A stretch of DNA of 25,396 bases from a virus: positions 1 to 25,396 of IMG/VR virus record IMGVR_UViG_3300028188_000023; one strand, given 5' to 3'. Of this stretch, positions 1-6,422 are shown piece by piece (within the stretch, counting starts at the first letter, position 1; each line of letters opens with the position of its first letter). A model generated the notes under the pieces. The model made no database searches and had not been told where the DNA came from. It was given only the letters and a program-made list of their open reading frames with translations. The position numbers and the translations under genes were made by a program.

Positions 1-62
1 ATCCGGAAGATGATGTACCAAGCGGGACCACCTTTGAGCTGTCGCTTGATGACGCTTCCCAT
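1..62 (-). CDS. int: Integrase, N-terminal fragment (runs off left edge)
   Basis: Only about 20 codons are inside the window. The reading begins MGSVIKRQLKGGPAWYIIFR, which resembles the opening arm-binding segment of phage tyrosine recombinases (a basic start followed by a K-G-x-x-W-Y-I strand). The start is supported by a strong Shine-Dalgarno run, GAGGAG, a few bases before ATG at 62. The gene lies at the far end of the leftward early operon and begins inside the open reading frame of the excisionase-like gene, in another frame. The family call rests on this short N-terminus and the neighbour; catalytic R-H-R-Y residues are outside the window. It would integrate and excise the phage genome at its att site. 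Confidence 0.6.
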   Translation of the reverse strand, partial: MGSVIKRQLKGGPAWYIIFR

Positions 63-235
63 GTGCTCTCCTCCTCGATAGCAGACCGATGGATGCGCAG
101 CAGGCCGCCGACGTAGCGGTGCTGCATCTGATCTCGCCGGCACATCCTATATACAGTCTGCCGAGAAATCTGTAAAGCAGCGGCTACCTGCTGAGGAGTG
201 AGCCACTGGGGGCGGAGATCAATAGTTTTTCTCAT
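1..235 (-). CDS. xis: Excisionase-like helix-turn-helix DNA-binding protein (end outside window)
   Basis: The frame from ATG at 235 reads about 78 codons without a stop to the window edge. Residues about 12-52 form a typical HTH_17/excisionase domain: LTPQQVAAALQISRQTVYRM, followed by a basic turn and a wing ending RIHRSAIEE. Such small proteins bend att DNA and steer the integrase toward excision. It sits directly before int, and its frame overlaps the int start, so the two are probably translationally coupled. After the HTH domain the residues become Ser-rich and low in complexity, so the last part may be overlap with int rather than a structured domain. The Shine-Dalgarno site (AGAAGA) is weak. 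Confidence 0.6.
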   Translation of the reverse strand, partial: MRKTIDLRPQWLTPQQVAAALQISRQTVYRMCRRDQMQHRYVGGLLRIHRSAIEEESTWEASSSDSSKVVPLGTSSSG

Positions 236-277
236 GTCTATCTTCTGGTTTTGGGTGATTATCTGTAGTTTTGCTTC

Positions 278-745
278 TCACTCGTATCGACAGGCGACAC
301 CCACTCTCACCCCGATCGGCCGCTCCGGATCAACATCATAGCATACCAGGTCATACCGCGCAGGCCGGCGCACCAGGTGCCAGGGAGAGAGCTTCCGCCA
401 GTATTCGTAGCGGGTGATGACGCGCTGGCGAGTGGCCTCTTCGAACACATTTCCTTCCGTTGCTGATAGCAGCACGTCAATTTCTTCCTGGCTCAATATG
501 GGTGGACGTTTGCTGGTCGGCTGGGGTTCGGGCGTTGGTCCGCCTTCTTCCTCCATCGCCTTGAGCATTTCCATTTCCATCATGCGCTCTACATCCGGAT
601 CACTGTCGCACTCTTCGCCCCCTTCCTCTTCCATCATCTTCAACATCTCCACCGCCAGGGGGTCCATCTCTCGCTCCTCTTCGTCGCCACAGGCCGCCGT
701 TTCGAGGGCATCCAGATCGTCCAGGACATCATCTTCGTCAGTCAT
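278..745 (-). CDS. Acidic early protein with a FliM-like N-terminal motif
   Basis: The 155-residue product is not recognised as a whole. I chose ATG at 745 because it overlaps the stop of the previous gene as TGATG and has AAAGGA before it; the frame stays open to 865 but that part is antisense-like. The N-terminal half is very acidic and holds a short duplication, EMLKMMEEEGG and EMLKAMEEEGG. Near residue 84 it has ILSQEEIDVLLSA, which closely matches the conserved N-terminal segment of flagellar switch proteins FliM/FliY that binds phosphorylated CheY (LSQ-x-EIDALL). The C-terminal half is basic and aromatic (YEYWRKLSPWHLVRR). No FliM core domain is present. Function unknown; see findings. 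Confidence 0.7.
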   Translation of the reverse strand: MTDEDDVLDDLDALETAACGDEEEREMDPLAVEMLKMMEEEGGEECDSDPDVERMMEMEMLKAMEEEGGPTPEPQPTSKRPPILSQEEIDVLLSATEGNVFEEATRQRVITRYEYWRKLSPWHLVRRPARYDLVCYDVDPERPIGVRVGVACRYE

Positions 746-942
746 CAGTTTCCTTTCTTCGCCTCGTGCATCTTGCATCCCATCGCATACCGGTAGCTCC
801 TCAAGAAGCCGACGAAAGAGCCGTCTGTGTATTCGATCCCTCTCCAGCTGAGGGGATGATGGCACTCGGCCGTCTCGTCGCCCTCCTGGCCCTGCCAGTG
901 GACGCAGGCCTCGCAGGTGAGGTGTCGCCAGCGGTAGAGCAT
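745..942 (-). CDS. Small cysteine/histidine-rich protein
   Basis: A product of about 65 residues with paired Cys and His: CEACVHW near residue 11, CHHP near 28 and CKMHE near 57. This spacing suggests a single zinc-binding fold of a kind common in small phage proteins, but I do not recognise the family. ATG at 942 overlaps the stop of the upstream gene (TGATG); a GTG one codon earlier at 945 is also possible. The stop overlaps the next gene in the same way. The tight coupling at both ends supports real expression as part of the early operon. Confidence 0.65.
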   Translation of the reverse strand: MLYRWRHLTCEACVHWQGQEGDETAECHHPLSWRGIEYTDGSFVGFLRSYRYAMGCKMHEAKKGN

Positions 943-1325
943 CACTGCACCGAGCAGTCCTTGCGATCGCCTGACCCTCCGCAGTTTGGGCAGGTGATAA
1001 GGTGGTTTACTTCCGACGGGCAGTCTTCGCCCCAGGCCTCCGGGCAGTCCGAATACTCGGCGAACCCTTGTCCTCCGCAGGTGTGACAGGAGGGTTCGTC
1101 TGGATGATCCATATCGTCGTCGGGCTGGGCGTCGTCCCCGCGGTTGATCAGGAGGTCGATCACCTCGGCGATCTCTCCCAGCGCCTGGTGGTCCGTGGGG
1201 AGCTTCAGAGTGGTGTCTTCCAAGCCGTCGATGAGGTAGACATCCCCCTTATCCACGACGTGGATGTTGCACGGGCCGTCTACGGAGTCTTTCAGGTGGA
1301 TGTCGAAGTGGATTTCTCTGTTCAT
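942..1325 (-). CDS. Zinc-finger protein with DnaJ-type CxxCxGxG repeats
   Basis: The 127-residue product has an acidic N-terminal part of about 80 residues, then two Cys pairs of DnaJ type: CHTCGGQG near residue 80 and CPNCGGSG near residue 112, with further cysteines (DCPEAW, EDCP) between. In DnaJ proteins pairs of such motifs hold zinc and contact unfolded protein; in phages the same motif occurs in small proteins of unknown job. No J domain is present. The start has a good ribosome site (GGAGGAA), four bases after the methyltransferase stop. Function unknown. Confidence 0.7.
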   Translation of the reverse strand: MNREIHFDIHLKDSVDGPCNIHVVDKGDVYLIDGLEDTTLKLPTDHQALGEIAEVIDLLINRGDDAQPDDDMDHPDEPSCHTCGGQGFAEYSDCPEAWGEDCPSEVNHLITCPNCGGSGDRKDCSVQ

Positions 1326-1328
1326 CGT

Positions 1329-2630
1329 CTATTCCTCCAGTAGGCTCAGCTGAGCAGCGTCTGTAAGCATTCGGAATGCAACTGCCACCACCAACGGAAC
1401 GACTCCATTTCCACCGAGCCGGAGTTGATCCACCCGGGAGGAAGGCCCATAAGCCACTCCTGAAATCGCGGGTTCAAGGTGCGGCCATCGCTCGAGGATG
1501 TGGAGCCATCTGGCGTAGTCTCCTCTTCCAGGAGGGAAGGGAAGAGGCTGGCCTGGTCCCTCAGTCGGCTCTTGGTCTGCGCCTTCTCCGTGTTGCTGGT
1601 TGCACCGCCGGTTTCCCTCGCAGCGGGCGTTCCCCATCTCCATGCCGCAGAGGGGAGCGTCAGATCGCTCTTGCTGCCCACCTGATGGGCCCCACCCTTG
1701 GCCCCGTCGCTGGCCCGAGCCGCGGCCAGGTCTGTCCCCGCGCAGCGCCGACCAGAGATTGCCCCCGTCGTCCGTCCGGTTCGTTCTGTCCCTGCTTCTC
1801 CTGGTTGGCTGTGGGGGTCGGCCACAGCTTGACGGCATGGTGGAGGCTGAGTTGATGCATGGTGGAGGCTGAGTTGATGCATGGTGCCCCGTTCCGCGGC
1901 ATTCTGGCCGTGCTTCCGGTCTGATTTGCGGAGTTGGCCCTCCATCAGCGCATCGAATGCATTGGGCGTTGGCCAGTTCCCCGCCTGCAAGCTCAGCGAT
2001 GTCCCCCCTTGGGCATATGAGGTGTTCCGTTGATTCCGATCGTCGGCTGTCGGAGTGGTCCAGTTCCCCGCAGCGCCTACCAGGCCATTCCGTTTGTCGT
2101 CCGCCCGTGCGGTGGGCCAGGATGAAGACTCGCTCCCGCCGATGTGGTGCGCCAACATCTCCCGCGCGGAGGAAGAACGGATCTTCGATCTCGTAACCCA
2201 GCTCGCATAGTTTCTCTCCAGCAGGCCGAAACCATCCCCGGGTAACGAAAGTTGAGACGTTCTCGATGAAGACCAAGGGGGGGCACACTTCTCCGACGAC
2301 GCGCACGAACTCGGGCCAGATAGCTCGATCGTCGGCGTTGCCTTTTTGGGTTCCTGCGAGGGAGTAGGGCTGGCAGGGCAGTCCTGCAGCGATGAGATCC
2401 ACCGCTCCACGCCACGGGCGGCCATCGAAGGTCGACAGATCGTCCCAGATAGGCGCTTTATCCAAGGTCTGTTCTTCCATTCTGGCCACGAGAGTGGCCG
2501 CTGCGCAGGCTTCCCGCTCAACGAAACAAACAGTACGGGCGCCGGGGACGGCGAGTCGGATACCGAGGTCGATTCCTCCAACGCCGGCGCAGATGGACAA
2601 TATTCTGGGGGGACATATAGCCACATTCAC
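1329..2630 (-). CDS. dcm: DNA cytosine-5 methyltransferase
   Basis: The 433-residue enzyme would transfer a methyl group from AdoMet to C5 of cytosine in a short DNA site, probably shielding phage DNA from host restriction. Motif I is LSICAGVGGIDLG (11-23); motif IV is GLPCQPYS with catalytic C86; motif VI is FIENV (121-125); motif VIII is APHRRERVF (161-169); motif X is GGNGVVP (406-412). The start is GTG at 2630, overlapping the previous stop (GTGA) after GGAGG; GTG at 2624 is possible. The stretch between motifs VIII and X, which holds target recognition, is odd: repeat-like methyltransferase sequence also appears in the +1 frame, open from ATG 2626 to 1346, and a 22-bp tandem duplication lies within it. 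The main frame is open throughout, but the target-recognition part may be altered. Confidence 0.85.
   Translation of the reverse strand: MNVAICPPRILSICAGVGGIDLGIRLAVPGARTVCFVEREACAAATLVARMEEQTLDKAPIWDDLSTFDGRPWRGAVDLIAAGLPCQPYSLAGTQKGNADDRAIWPEFVRVVGEVCPPLVFIENVSTFVTRGWFRPAGEKLCELGYEIEDPFFLRAGDVGAPHRRERVFILAHRTGGRQTEWPGRRCGELDHSDSRRSESTEHLICPRGDIAELAGGELANAQCIRCADGGPTPQIRPEARPECRGTGHHASTQPPPCINSASTMPSSCGRPPQPTRRSRDRTNRTDDGGNLWSALRGDRPGRGSGQRRGQGWGPSGGQQERSDAPLCGMEMGNARCEGNRRCNQQHGEGADQEPTEGPGQPLPFPPGRGDYARWLHILERWPHLEPAISGVAYGPSSRVDQLRLGGNGVVPLVVAVAFRMLTDAAQLSLLEE
1837..1880. repeat. 22-bp tandem duplication inside the methyltransferase gene
   Basis: Two perfect head-to-tail copies of a 22-bp unit beginning ATGGTGGAGGC occupy 1837-1858 and 1859-1880, followed by the first six bases of a third copy. 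Because 22 is not a multiple of three, the duplication shifts the reading frame by one. Removing one copy on paper joins two otherwise separate frames into a continuous methyltransferase-like reading (HHAVKLWPTPTANQEK). Confidence 0.9.
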
Positions 2631-2959
2631 GCCGCCTCCAGCAGTTTCCGCAGTCCCGGTGCCATCTCGGCCACCAGCTGCAGCGCCGCTTCCTTTACCT
2701 CCCGCTGCCGCATCTCCTCGGCCATCCTCTGCTGCTCCTCTCGCTCTCGTCGCATCTGCTCCATTGCCCGTCTCGTCTCTGCTCCTCCTGCTATGATGGC
2801 CTCTCTCCGCTCTCTGATGGCCGCACAGCGACGACAGAGGGAACGGGGTGCGTCGAAGGACTCCTCGGCGTCGAGGGTGAGAGGACGGCCGCAGAGGGTG
2901 GTCTCGCCGGCAGTCTCGTGATAGGTGCCAGAGGGGGTGAGCTGGACGTAGAGGATCAT
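2627..2959 (-). CDS. Small protein with Cys motif and coiled coil
   Basis: The 110-residue product has an N-terminal part with TLCGRPL (near 21) and SLCRRCAAI (near 40), a Cys arrangement seen in small zinc-binding proteins of actinobacterial and phage origin. A long charged helix follows, rich in Arg, Glu and Gln (residues about 48-90, RREREEQQRMAEEMRQRE), probably a coiled coil. The start codon overlaps the stop of the upstream gene as ATGA, and its own stop overlaps the methyltransferase start. Role unknown; coupling suggests co-expression with the methyltransferase. Confidence 0.65.
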   Translation of the reverse strand: MILYVQLTPSGTYHETAGETTLCGRPLTLDAEESFDAPRSLCRRCAAIRERREAIIAGGAETRRAMEQMRREREEQQRMAEEMRQREVKEAALQLVAEMAPGLRKLLEAA

Positions 2960-3564
2960 GAATTGATAGCAGCGGTGACGTGCGCCAGCACCCGCCCCTG
3001 GGCGAGGGGGGCCAACTCCTGCAACGCCGTGACGATCTTCTGCAAGGCGCAGGCCTCCGCCTCGAGGGCGACGACCGGACCCATCCTCTTGGGCAGCATC
3101 GGGGGATTCTTCGCCTGGAGCTCGACCGGTGCAGTCGCCGGCGCTTTCTTCTTCGGTGTAGTCTTCTTCTTCGCCGTCGTCTTTCCATTCCGCTGTGCCG
3201 GCGTGGGGATCCCGTGGGTTTTGCAGCGGGTGGCGATGGCGCCGCTACTGACGCCCAGTTCGTCGGCCGCTTCCTGGTTGGTCAAGGCACGATTGATGAC
3301 CTCCTCGAACTTCTCCTGCGGGATGGGCTTTTTCTTTGCGGTCTGCTCCGGTTTCTTCTCTTCAGTTGCGGCGCTATTTTGCTCGGTCATGGGGTATTCC
3401 TTTCGTTGGGTTTGCTCCTGGCGGGATGCCAGGGTGTAATGCTTCAGACAGTATCCTTTCCAGCGGCCGTCTTCTTTGCAGCCGTCGACGGCGCAGCGGC
3501 CGGGTTTGTAGCTGCCCAGGGGGCCCGCTTTGGGGTCTGGCTGGAGAACATCGAGAGTGCTCAT
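2956..3564 (-). CDS. Zinc-finger and helix-turn-helix protein with Lys/Ala-rich linker
   Basis: From ATG at 3564 (ATGA overlap with the sigma factor stop) the product has 202 residues. Residues about 23-42 (RCAVDGCKEDGRWKGYCLKH) look like a short CxxxxC...CxxH zinc finger. Residues about 95-125 contain an HTH (TNQEAADELGVSSGAIATRC), followed by a basic KKKTTPKKK stretch and a helical C-terminus. An in-frame ATG at 3390 has a strong AAAGGA site eight bases upstream, so a shorter 144-residue form without the zinc finger may also be made. The domains suggest a DNA-binding regulator; the target is unknown. The frame stays open upstream to 3753, but that part lies inside the sigma gene and is probably not coding. 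Confidence 0.65.
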   Translation of the reverse strand: MSTLDVLQPDPKAGPLGSYKPGRCAVDGCKEDGRWKGYCLKHYTLASRQEQTQRKEYPMTEQNSAATEEKKPEQTAKKKPIPQEKFEEVINRALTNQEAADELGVSSGAIATRCKTHGIPTPAQRNGKTTAKKKTTPKKKAPATAPVELQAKNPPMLPKRMGPVVALEAEACALQKIVTALQELAPLAQGRVLAHVTAAINS

Positions 3565-4430
3565 CCAGCGGCCTCCTGGATTCGCTTCCATTTCGTCTCC
3601 TTGGCCCGATCGATCATCACCTCCTTCAGCTCTTCCAGCGCCCGGTTGCGCAGCTGGCGTACCCGCTCCCGGGTGATGTTCAGTTCGTCGCCGATCTCCT
3701 CTAGCGTCATGGGCTCCTCGCCGGCCAGGCCGAAATATTTCTCGAGGATCCACTTGTCCCGAGATTCGAGGGTATCGAGCATACCATCGATCATCTCCCG
3801 CAGTTCGGCATGGTGCAGTTCGTCGTCGGCTGCCGGAAAGGTCTCCTGCTCATACCGGCCCAGAAAGCTGATAGGGTCGTGTTCGTCGGTTTCGAGGGGG
3901 CTGTCCAAAGAGCAGCTGGCGTTCCGGATGGTCTGACCCCGCAGGGCACGGTCCTCGGATATGCCGGCATTCGCGGCGATCTCATGCAGGGTCGGGTAGC
4001 GGCCCATCTGCTGCATCAACTTTTCGCTCTTGCGATCGACGGCATAACTATCCATCACGACGGTCAGGGGCGGGCGGACGGTTTTGTTTTCGCCCAAGGC
4101 TTTTTTCATTCTTTGGCGCAGCCACCAAACTGCGAACGAGATGAGCTTCAGGCCGCGGCTGGCGTCGAACCGGTTCAGCGCCTCGATGAACCCATCCACG
4201 CCTTCGGAAATCAGATCGTCGAGAGGGAGGAAGCGGTTCTCGTATTCCTGAGCGATGGTGAAGATGAAGCGGAGATTGGCGTGGATGAGGGTGTCCCGGG
4301 CGTCCAGGTCGCCATCCTGCTGGTAGCGACGGATCAGGCGCTGCTCCTCGTCGCGGGGGAGGGGATCGATCGTGTGCGGGTAGAGCATTTTGAAGGGGCG
4401 TTCGTCGGTTCTGCGGACGGCTGTGATCAT
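3561..4430 (-). CDS. Phage-encoded sigma-70 family RNA polymerase sigma factor
   Basis: The 289-residue protein would bind host core RNA polymerase and redirect it to phage promoters. Region 2 spans about 45-110: DTLIHANLRFIFTIAQEY resembles the core-binding helix of RpoD, and LISFAVWWLRQRM matches the -10-reading helix (YATWWIRQAI in RpoD). Region 3 is around 140-165 (GRYPTLHEIAANAGISEDRA) and region 4 around 212-270, with the -35 HTH NITRERVRQLRNRALEELKE. Region 1.1 is missing, as in small primary-like and phage sigmas. It starts at ATG 4430 after AAAGGAT. Its place in the early operon suggests a middle or late transcription switch, but I could not identify its promoters. Confidence 0.9.
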   Translation of the reverse strand: MITAVRRTDERPFKMLYPHTIDPLPRDEEQRLIRRYQQDGDLDARDTLIHANLRFIFTIAQEYENRFLPLDDLISEGVDGFIEALNRFDASRGLKLISFAVWWLRQRMKKALGENKTVRPPLTVVMDSYAVDRKSEKLMQQMGRYPTLHEIAANAGISEDRALRGQTIRNASCSLDSPLETDEHDPISFLGRYEQETFPAADDELHHAELREMIDGMLDTLESRDKWILEKYFGLAGEEPMTLEEIGDELNITRERVRQLRNRALEELKEVMIDRAKETKWKRIQEAAG

Positions 4431-4451
4431 CTTGGGGGGATCCTTTCTGGC

Positions 4452-5036
4452 TCAGGCCGCGGCTTCTGCGGCTGCAACAGGATTTTCTGCCTGCCTATAA
4501 CGCATTTCCTTGACGGGTATTTTCTCAAGGTCTCCGTCTGCATCGCCCAGTATTCTCTCGGCCACGGTCAGCGCTTCATCGACGGTTCCCAGGCCGCGAT
4601 CGCCCTGGACGTTGAAGAGCGTTTGCTGCAGGAGGCGATTTTCGCCCGGGGTTTTGAAGGTGAATCCAAACCGCCGGCCGATGGCCTCCCTGATCTCTTT
4701 GCCACGCTTCAGTTCTGCCTTCCAACTGGGGGAGTTCATGGCTCGGACGTAGGTGGTGTCTGATTCTTCCCGGCGTTTGCGGCCTTCCTCGTCTTCCCGT
4801 TTCCGGATCCGTTCGATGTGGAAGGCCTGCAGGTGGCGCTCAATATCGGCCGGCCGGGGAGGGAATGTCCCACGCTCTGGATCGTGGATGTGCCGGCGGA
4901 TGGCTTCGATATATTCTTCGTCTGTCACCTGTTCGCGGAATTCATCCCAGAGAGCGAAGGTCTGCTCTGAGGTCATCGACTGGTAGTGAGTGCGCAGGCG
5001 ATGGGAAACTTTGTCTGCTGTTTGTTTGGTTACCAT
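4452..5036 (-). CDS. Replication accessory protein, candidate helicase loader (G39P-like)
   Basis: The 194-residue product follows the initiator gene with a short overlap (ATG at 5036 within its last codons). Residues about 20-70 fit the pattern of the SPP1 G39P family of helicase loader/inhibitor proteins: a helical start, WDEFREQVTDEEYIEAIRRH, then GTFPPRPADIERHLQAF, where the FPPxPADI turn is the most typical part. The middle is a charged helix and the C-terminus is Ala-rich. In SPP1 the order initiator, loader, helicase is known; here no helicase gene follows, so the host helicase would be recruited. The assignment is by pattern and context only. Confidence 0.5.
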   Translation of the reverse strand: MVTKQTADKVSHRLRTHYQSMTSEQTFALWDEFREQVTDEEYIEAIRRHIHDPERGTFPPRPADIERHLQAFHIERIRKREDEEGRKRREESDTTYVRAMNSPSWKAELKRGKEIREAIGRRFGFTFKTPGENRLLQQTLFNVQGDRGLGTVDEALTVAERILGDADGDLEKIPVKEMRYRQAENPVAAAEAAA

Positions 5037-5869
5037 GTTTTTTTCTCCAGCCAGGTATCGATGTCGATCTCTTCTTCTTGTGGCCTGGTGTGATTGGTGC
5101 CATTCCGCCGGTTCCGGGCGAACCAGAGGCAGGCTTCCCAGTTCGGGACTTCCATGCTGGGATGCTCATCGAAGAGTTGGTGCGGCTTCAGGGGCCGGCC
5201 GAACTCCATCCAGTTCGAGAGGATCAGCTGGATGTCTTCTGATCCAAGGCGCGGCTCGATGGTGGGATCCCTGTGGAGCACCTGAATGGCGCGGCGGACC
5301 TCCATGTCGAGGAAGCGGGTGCGATGGTGCTTTTGCTTTTCGGCCAGGTAGTGGTGGAAGCAGGCCTCCTCGTCGAAGTCCGGAGCGGGTGGGCGGAGGT
5401 CGGTGTCTGAAAGAGAGATCGGATTTCCTTCGTGCGCGTGCGCGACTCTCTCTCTCTGTACTTCTTGTACTTCTTGTACATTCTTGTTATGGAGGCATTC
5501 TGTGTTACCAGCCTTTGAGTATTCTGTGTTACCAGCTTGTTGTTCGGTAGATTGATAAGTTGACCAATTGCATATAGTTAAGATCTGATATTGTGTGTTA
5601 CCAGCACCCTGCGCACTCTGTGTTACCATTCCTTTTCGCACAAGCCATTCCATAATGGCCTTCATGGTGCGAGCATGGGGAACCCGTAGGGCATTATTCT
5701 CCGTCCATGCTACCTCTTGAGCGATTCCACGGAGAGACCGACGCACGGTGCCGGTATTTTTATCTGCGTTCATCAGTAGCCACGACCACACCTTGAAATA
5801 CAGAGGTGGACGCTCCCATATTTCTGACTCCACCGTCTTCCTGTATTGCTTGATCCAGCCTCGGTGCAT
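5030..5869 (-). CDS. Replication initiator, DnaD/phage replisome-organizer type
   Basis: The 279-residue protein starts RGWIKQYRKTVESEIWERPP, followed by YFKVWSWLLMNADK and a winged-helix segment up to about residue 95. This is the usual N-terminal DNA-binding domain of phage replisome organizers, which bind the origin and bring in the helicase loader. Residues about 81-137 are a low-complexity linker (repeated AGNTEY, then VQEVQEVQ). The C-terminal part (about 165-275) is alpha-helical and ends WLEKKTW. The linker DNA contains four copies of TGTGTTACCA and an AT-rich stretch, suggesting the origin lies inside this gene, as in lambda O and SPP1 gene 38. It is coupled to the loader candidate downstream. 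Confidence 0.75.
   Translation of the reverse strand: MHRGWIKQYRKTVESEIWERPPLYFKVWSWLLMNADKNTGTVRRSLRGIAQEVAWTENNALRVPHARTMKAIMEWLVRKGMVTQSAQGAGNTQYQILTICNWSTYQSTEQQAGNTEYSKAGNTECLHNKNVQEVQEVQRERVAHAHEGNPISLSDTDLRPPAPDFDEEACFHHYLAEKQKHHRTRFLDMEVRRAIQVLHRDPTIEPRLGSEDIQLILSNWMEFGRPLKPHQLFDEHPSMEVPNWEACLWFARNRRNGTNHTRPQEEEIDIDTWLEKKTW
5458..5629. other. Candidate replication origin: iterons and AT-rich stretch
   Basis: The plus strand has four direct copies of TGTGTTACCA at 5501, 5525, 5595 and 5620; the first two share a longer 16-base unit (5497-5512 and 5521-5536). About 50 bases of clearly AT-richer DNA (about 5543-5594) lie between the second and third copies, a possible unwinding element. 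Beside them are tandem 9-base copies of GTACTTCTT from 5458. All sit in the linker-coding part of the initiator gene. Origins with iterons inside the initiator gene are well known (lambda O, SPP1 gene 38); here the origin role is inferred. Confidence 0.5.
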
Positions 5870-5872
5870 CCC

Positions 5873-6244
5873 TTACACTCCCGCCATCTCGAACAGGTTG
5901 GCCTGTTTCGCCGGCCGACGCATCCAGGCCTGTTGGATGTGCTCATTCTGCAGTTCCTCGAGCACTCGGTCCCGATCCAGGGTCGGCTTGATGTGGTGCC
6001 AGAGACAGCGGCGGGCGATCTGAAAATCCAAGTCGTCGTCGCAAATGAAATACCCGAATTTCGGATCGGAGCCGATCTGGCAGCGGTAGTCTGTCACCAG
6101 TTCGGCCACCGCCTTCCGCAGCTGGCGTTCGGGCAGATCGCAGAGGGTGGCCAGATCGGCAAACCGGATCCCGTTCTTGCGCCCTACGTGGCACTGTAGG
6201 CGATTCCAGACGGACTGGTGTAGTTCGGGCAAGCTGTCGCTCAT
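5873..6244 (-). CDS. Winged-helix protein of the replication module
   Basis: The 123-residue product begins at ATG 6244 (ATGA overlap with the upstream gene). Residues about 8-70 read as a winged helix: VWNRLQCHVGRKNGIRFADL, then LPERQLRKAVAELVTDYRC and a strand FGYFICDDDLDF. This resembles small phage wHTH proteins that commonly sit before or within replication genes. The C-terminal half is a helix (RDRVLEELQNEHIQQAWMRR) ending in a short QANLFEM segment. It lies four bases before the initiator gene. The likely job is DNA binding in replication or its control; the exact role is unknown. Confidence 0.6.
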   Translation of the reverse strand: MSDSLPELHQSVWNRLQCHVGRKNGIRFADLATLCDLPERQLRKAVAELVTDYRCQIGSDPKFGYFICDDDLDFQIARRCLWHHIKPTLDRDRVLEELQNEHIQQAWMRRPAKQANLFEMAGV

Positions 6245-6405
6245 GCGGCTTTCCTCGTCTCCTCTGGTGCGATCCTGGCCATCCGGGCGTAGAAGTGGTT
6301 CAGCCAGGCCTGGTGGCGGCGATCGTCCTGCTGCTGGCGCTGGCGCACCTGGCGGGTCTGTTGCTGCATGAAGCGCCCGATGTCGGCTTTCTCGAATTCC
6401 ATCAT
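6241..6405 (-). CDS. Small Gln/Arg-rich helical protein
   Basis: A 54-residue product starting MMEFEKADIGRFMQQQTRQV, predicted by eye to be one long charged helix. ATG at 6405 follows GGAAAC; the frame is also open to ATG 6474, which would add 23 residues and read through a perfect 13-bp palindrome. The extended start overlaps the stop of a possible short ORF as ATGA, so it cannot be excluded. The stop overlaps the next gene (ATGA). Not recognised. Confidence 0.5.
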   Translation of the reverse strand: MMEFEKADIGRFMQQQTRQVRQRQQQDDRRHQAWLNHFYARMARIAPEETRKAA

Positions 6406-6422
6406 GAGTAGGTTTCCTGTAA

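Noticed and set aside
414-851. Plus-strand Ser-rich ORF of 145 codons opposite the acidic protein gene
   Set aside because: Its Ser/Arg-rich text is the mirror of the Glu/Asp-rich coding strand; no ribosome site and no family features.
2631-3188. Upstream extension of the methyltransferase frame (186 more codons)
   Set aside because: It is Arg/Ala/Gly-rich shadow text over two coupled genes; motif I lies just after the GTG at 2630, the usual place.
3810-4763. Long plus-strand ORF opposite the sigma factor and loader genes
   Set aside because: The minus strand has clear sigma-70 regions here; the plus frame shows no domain.
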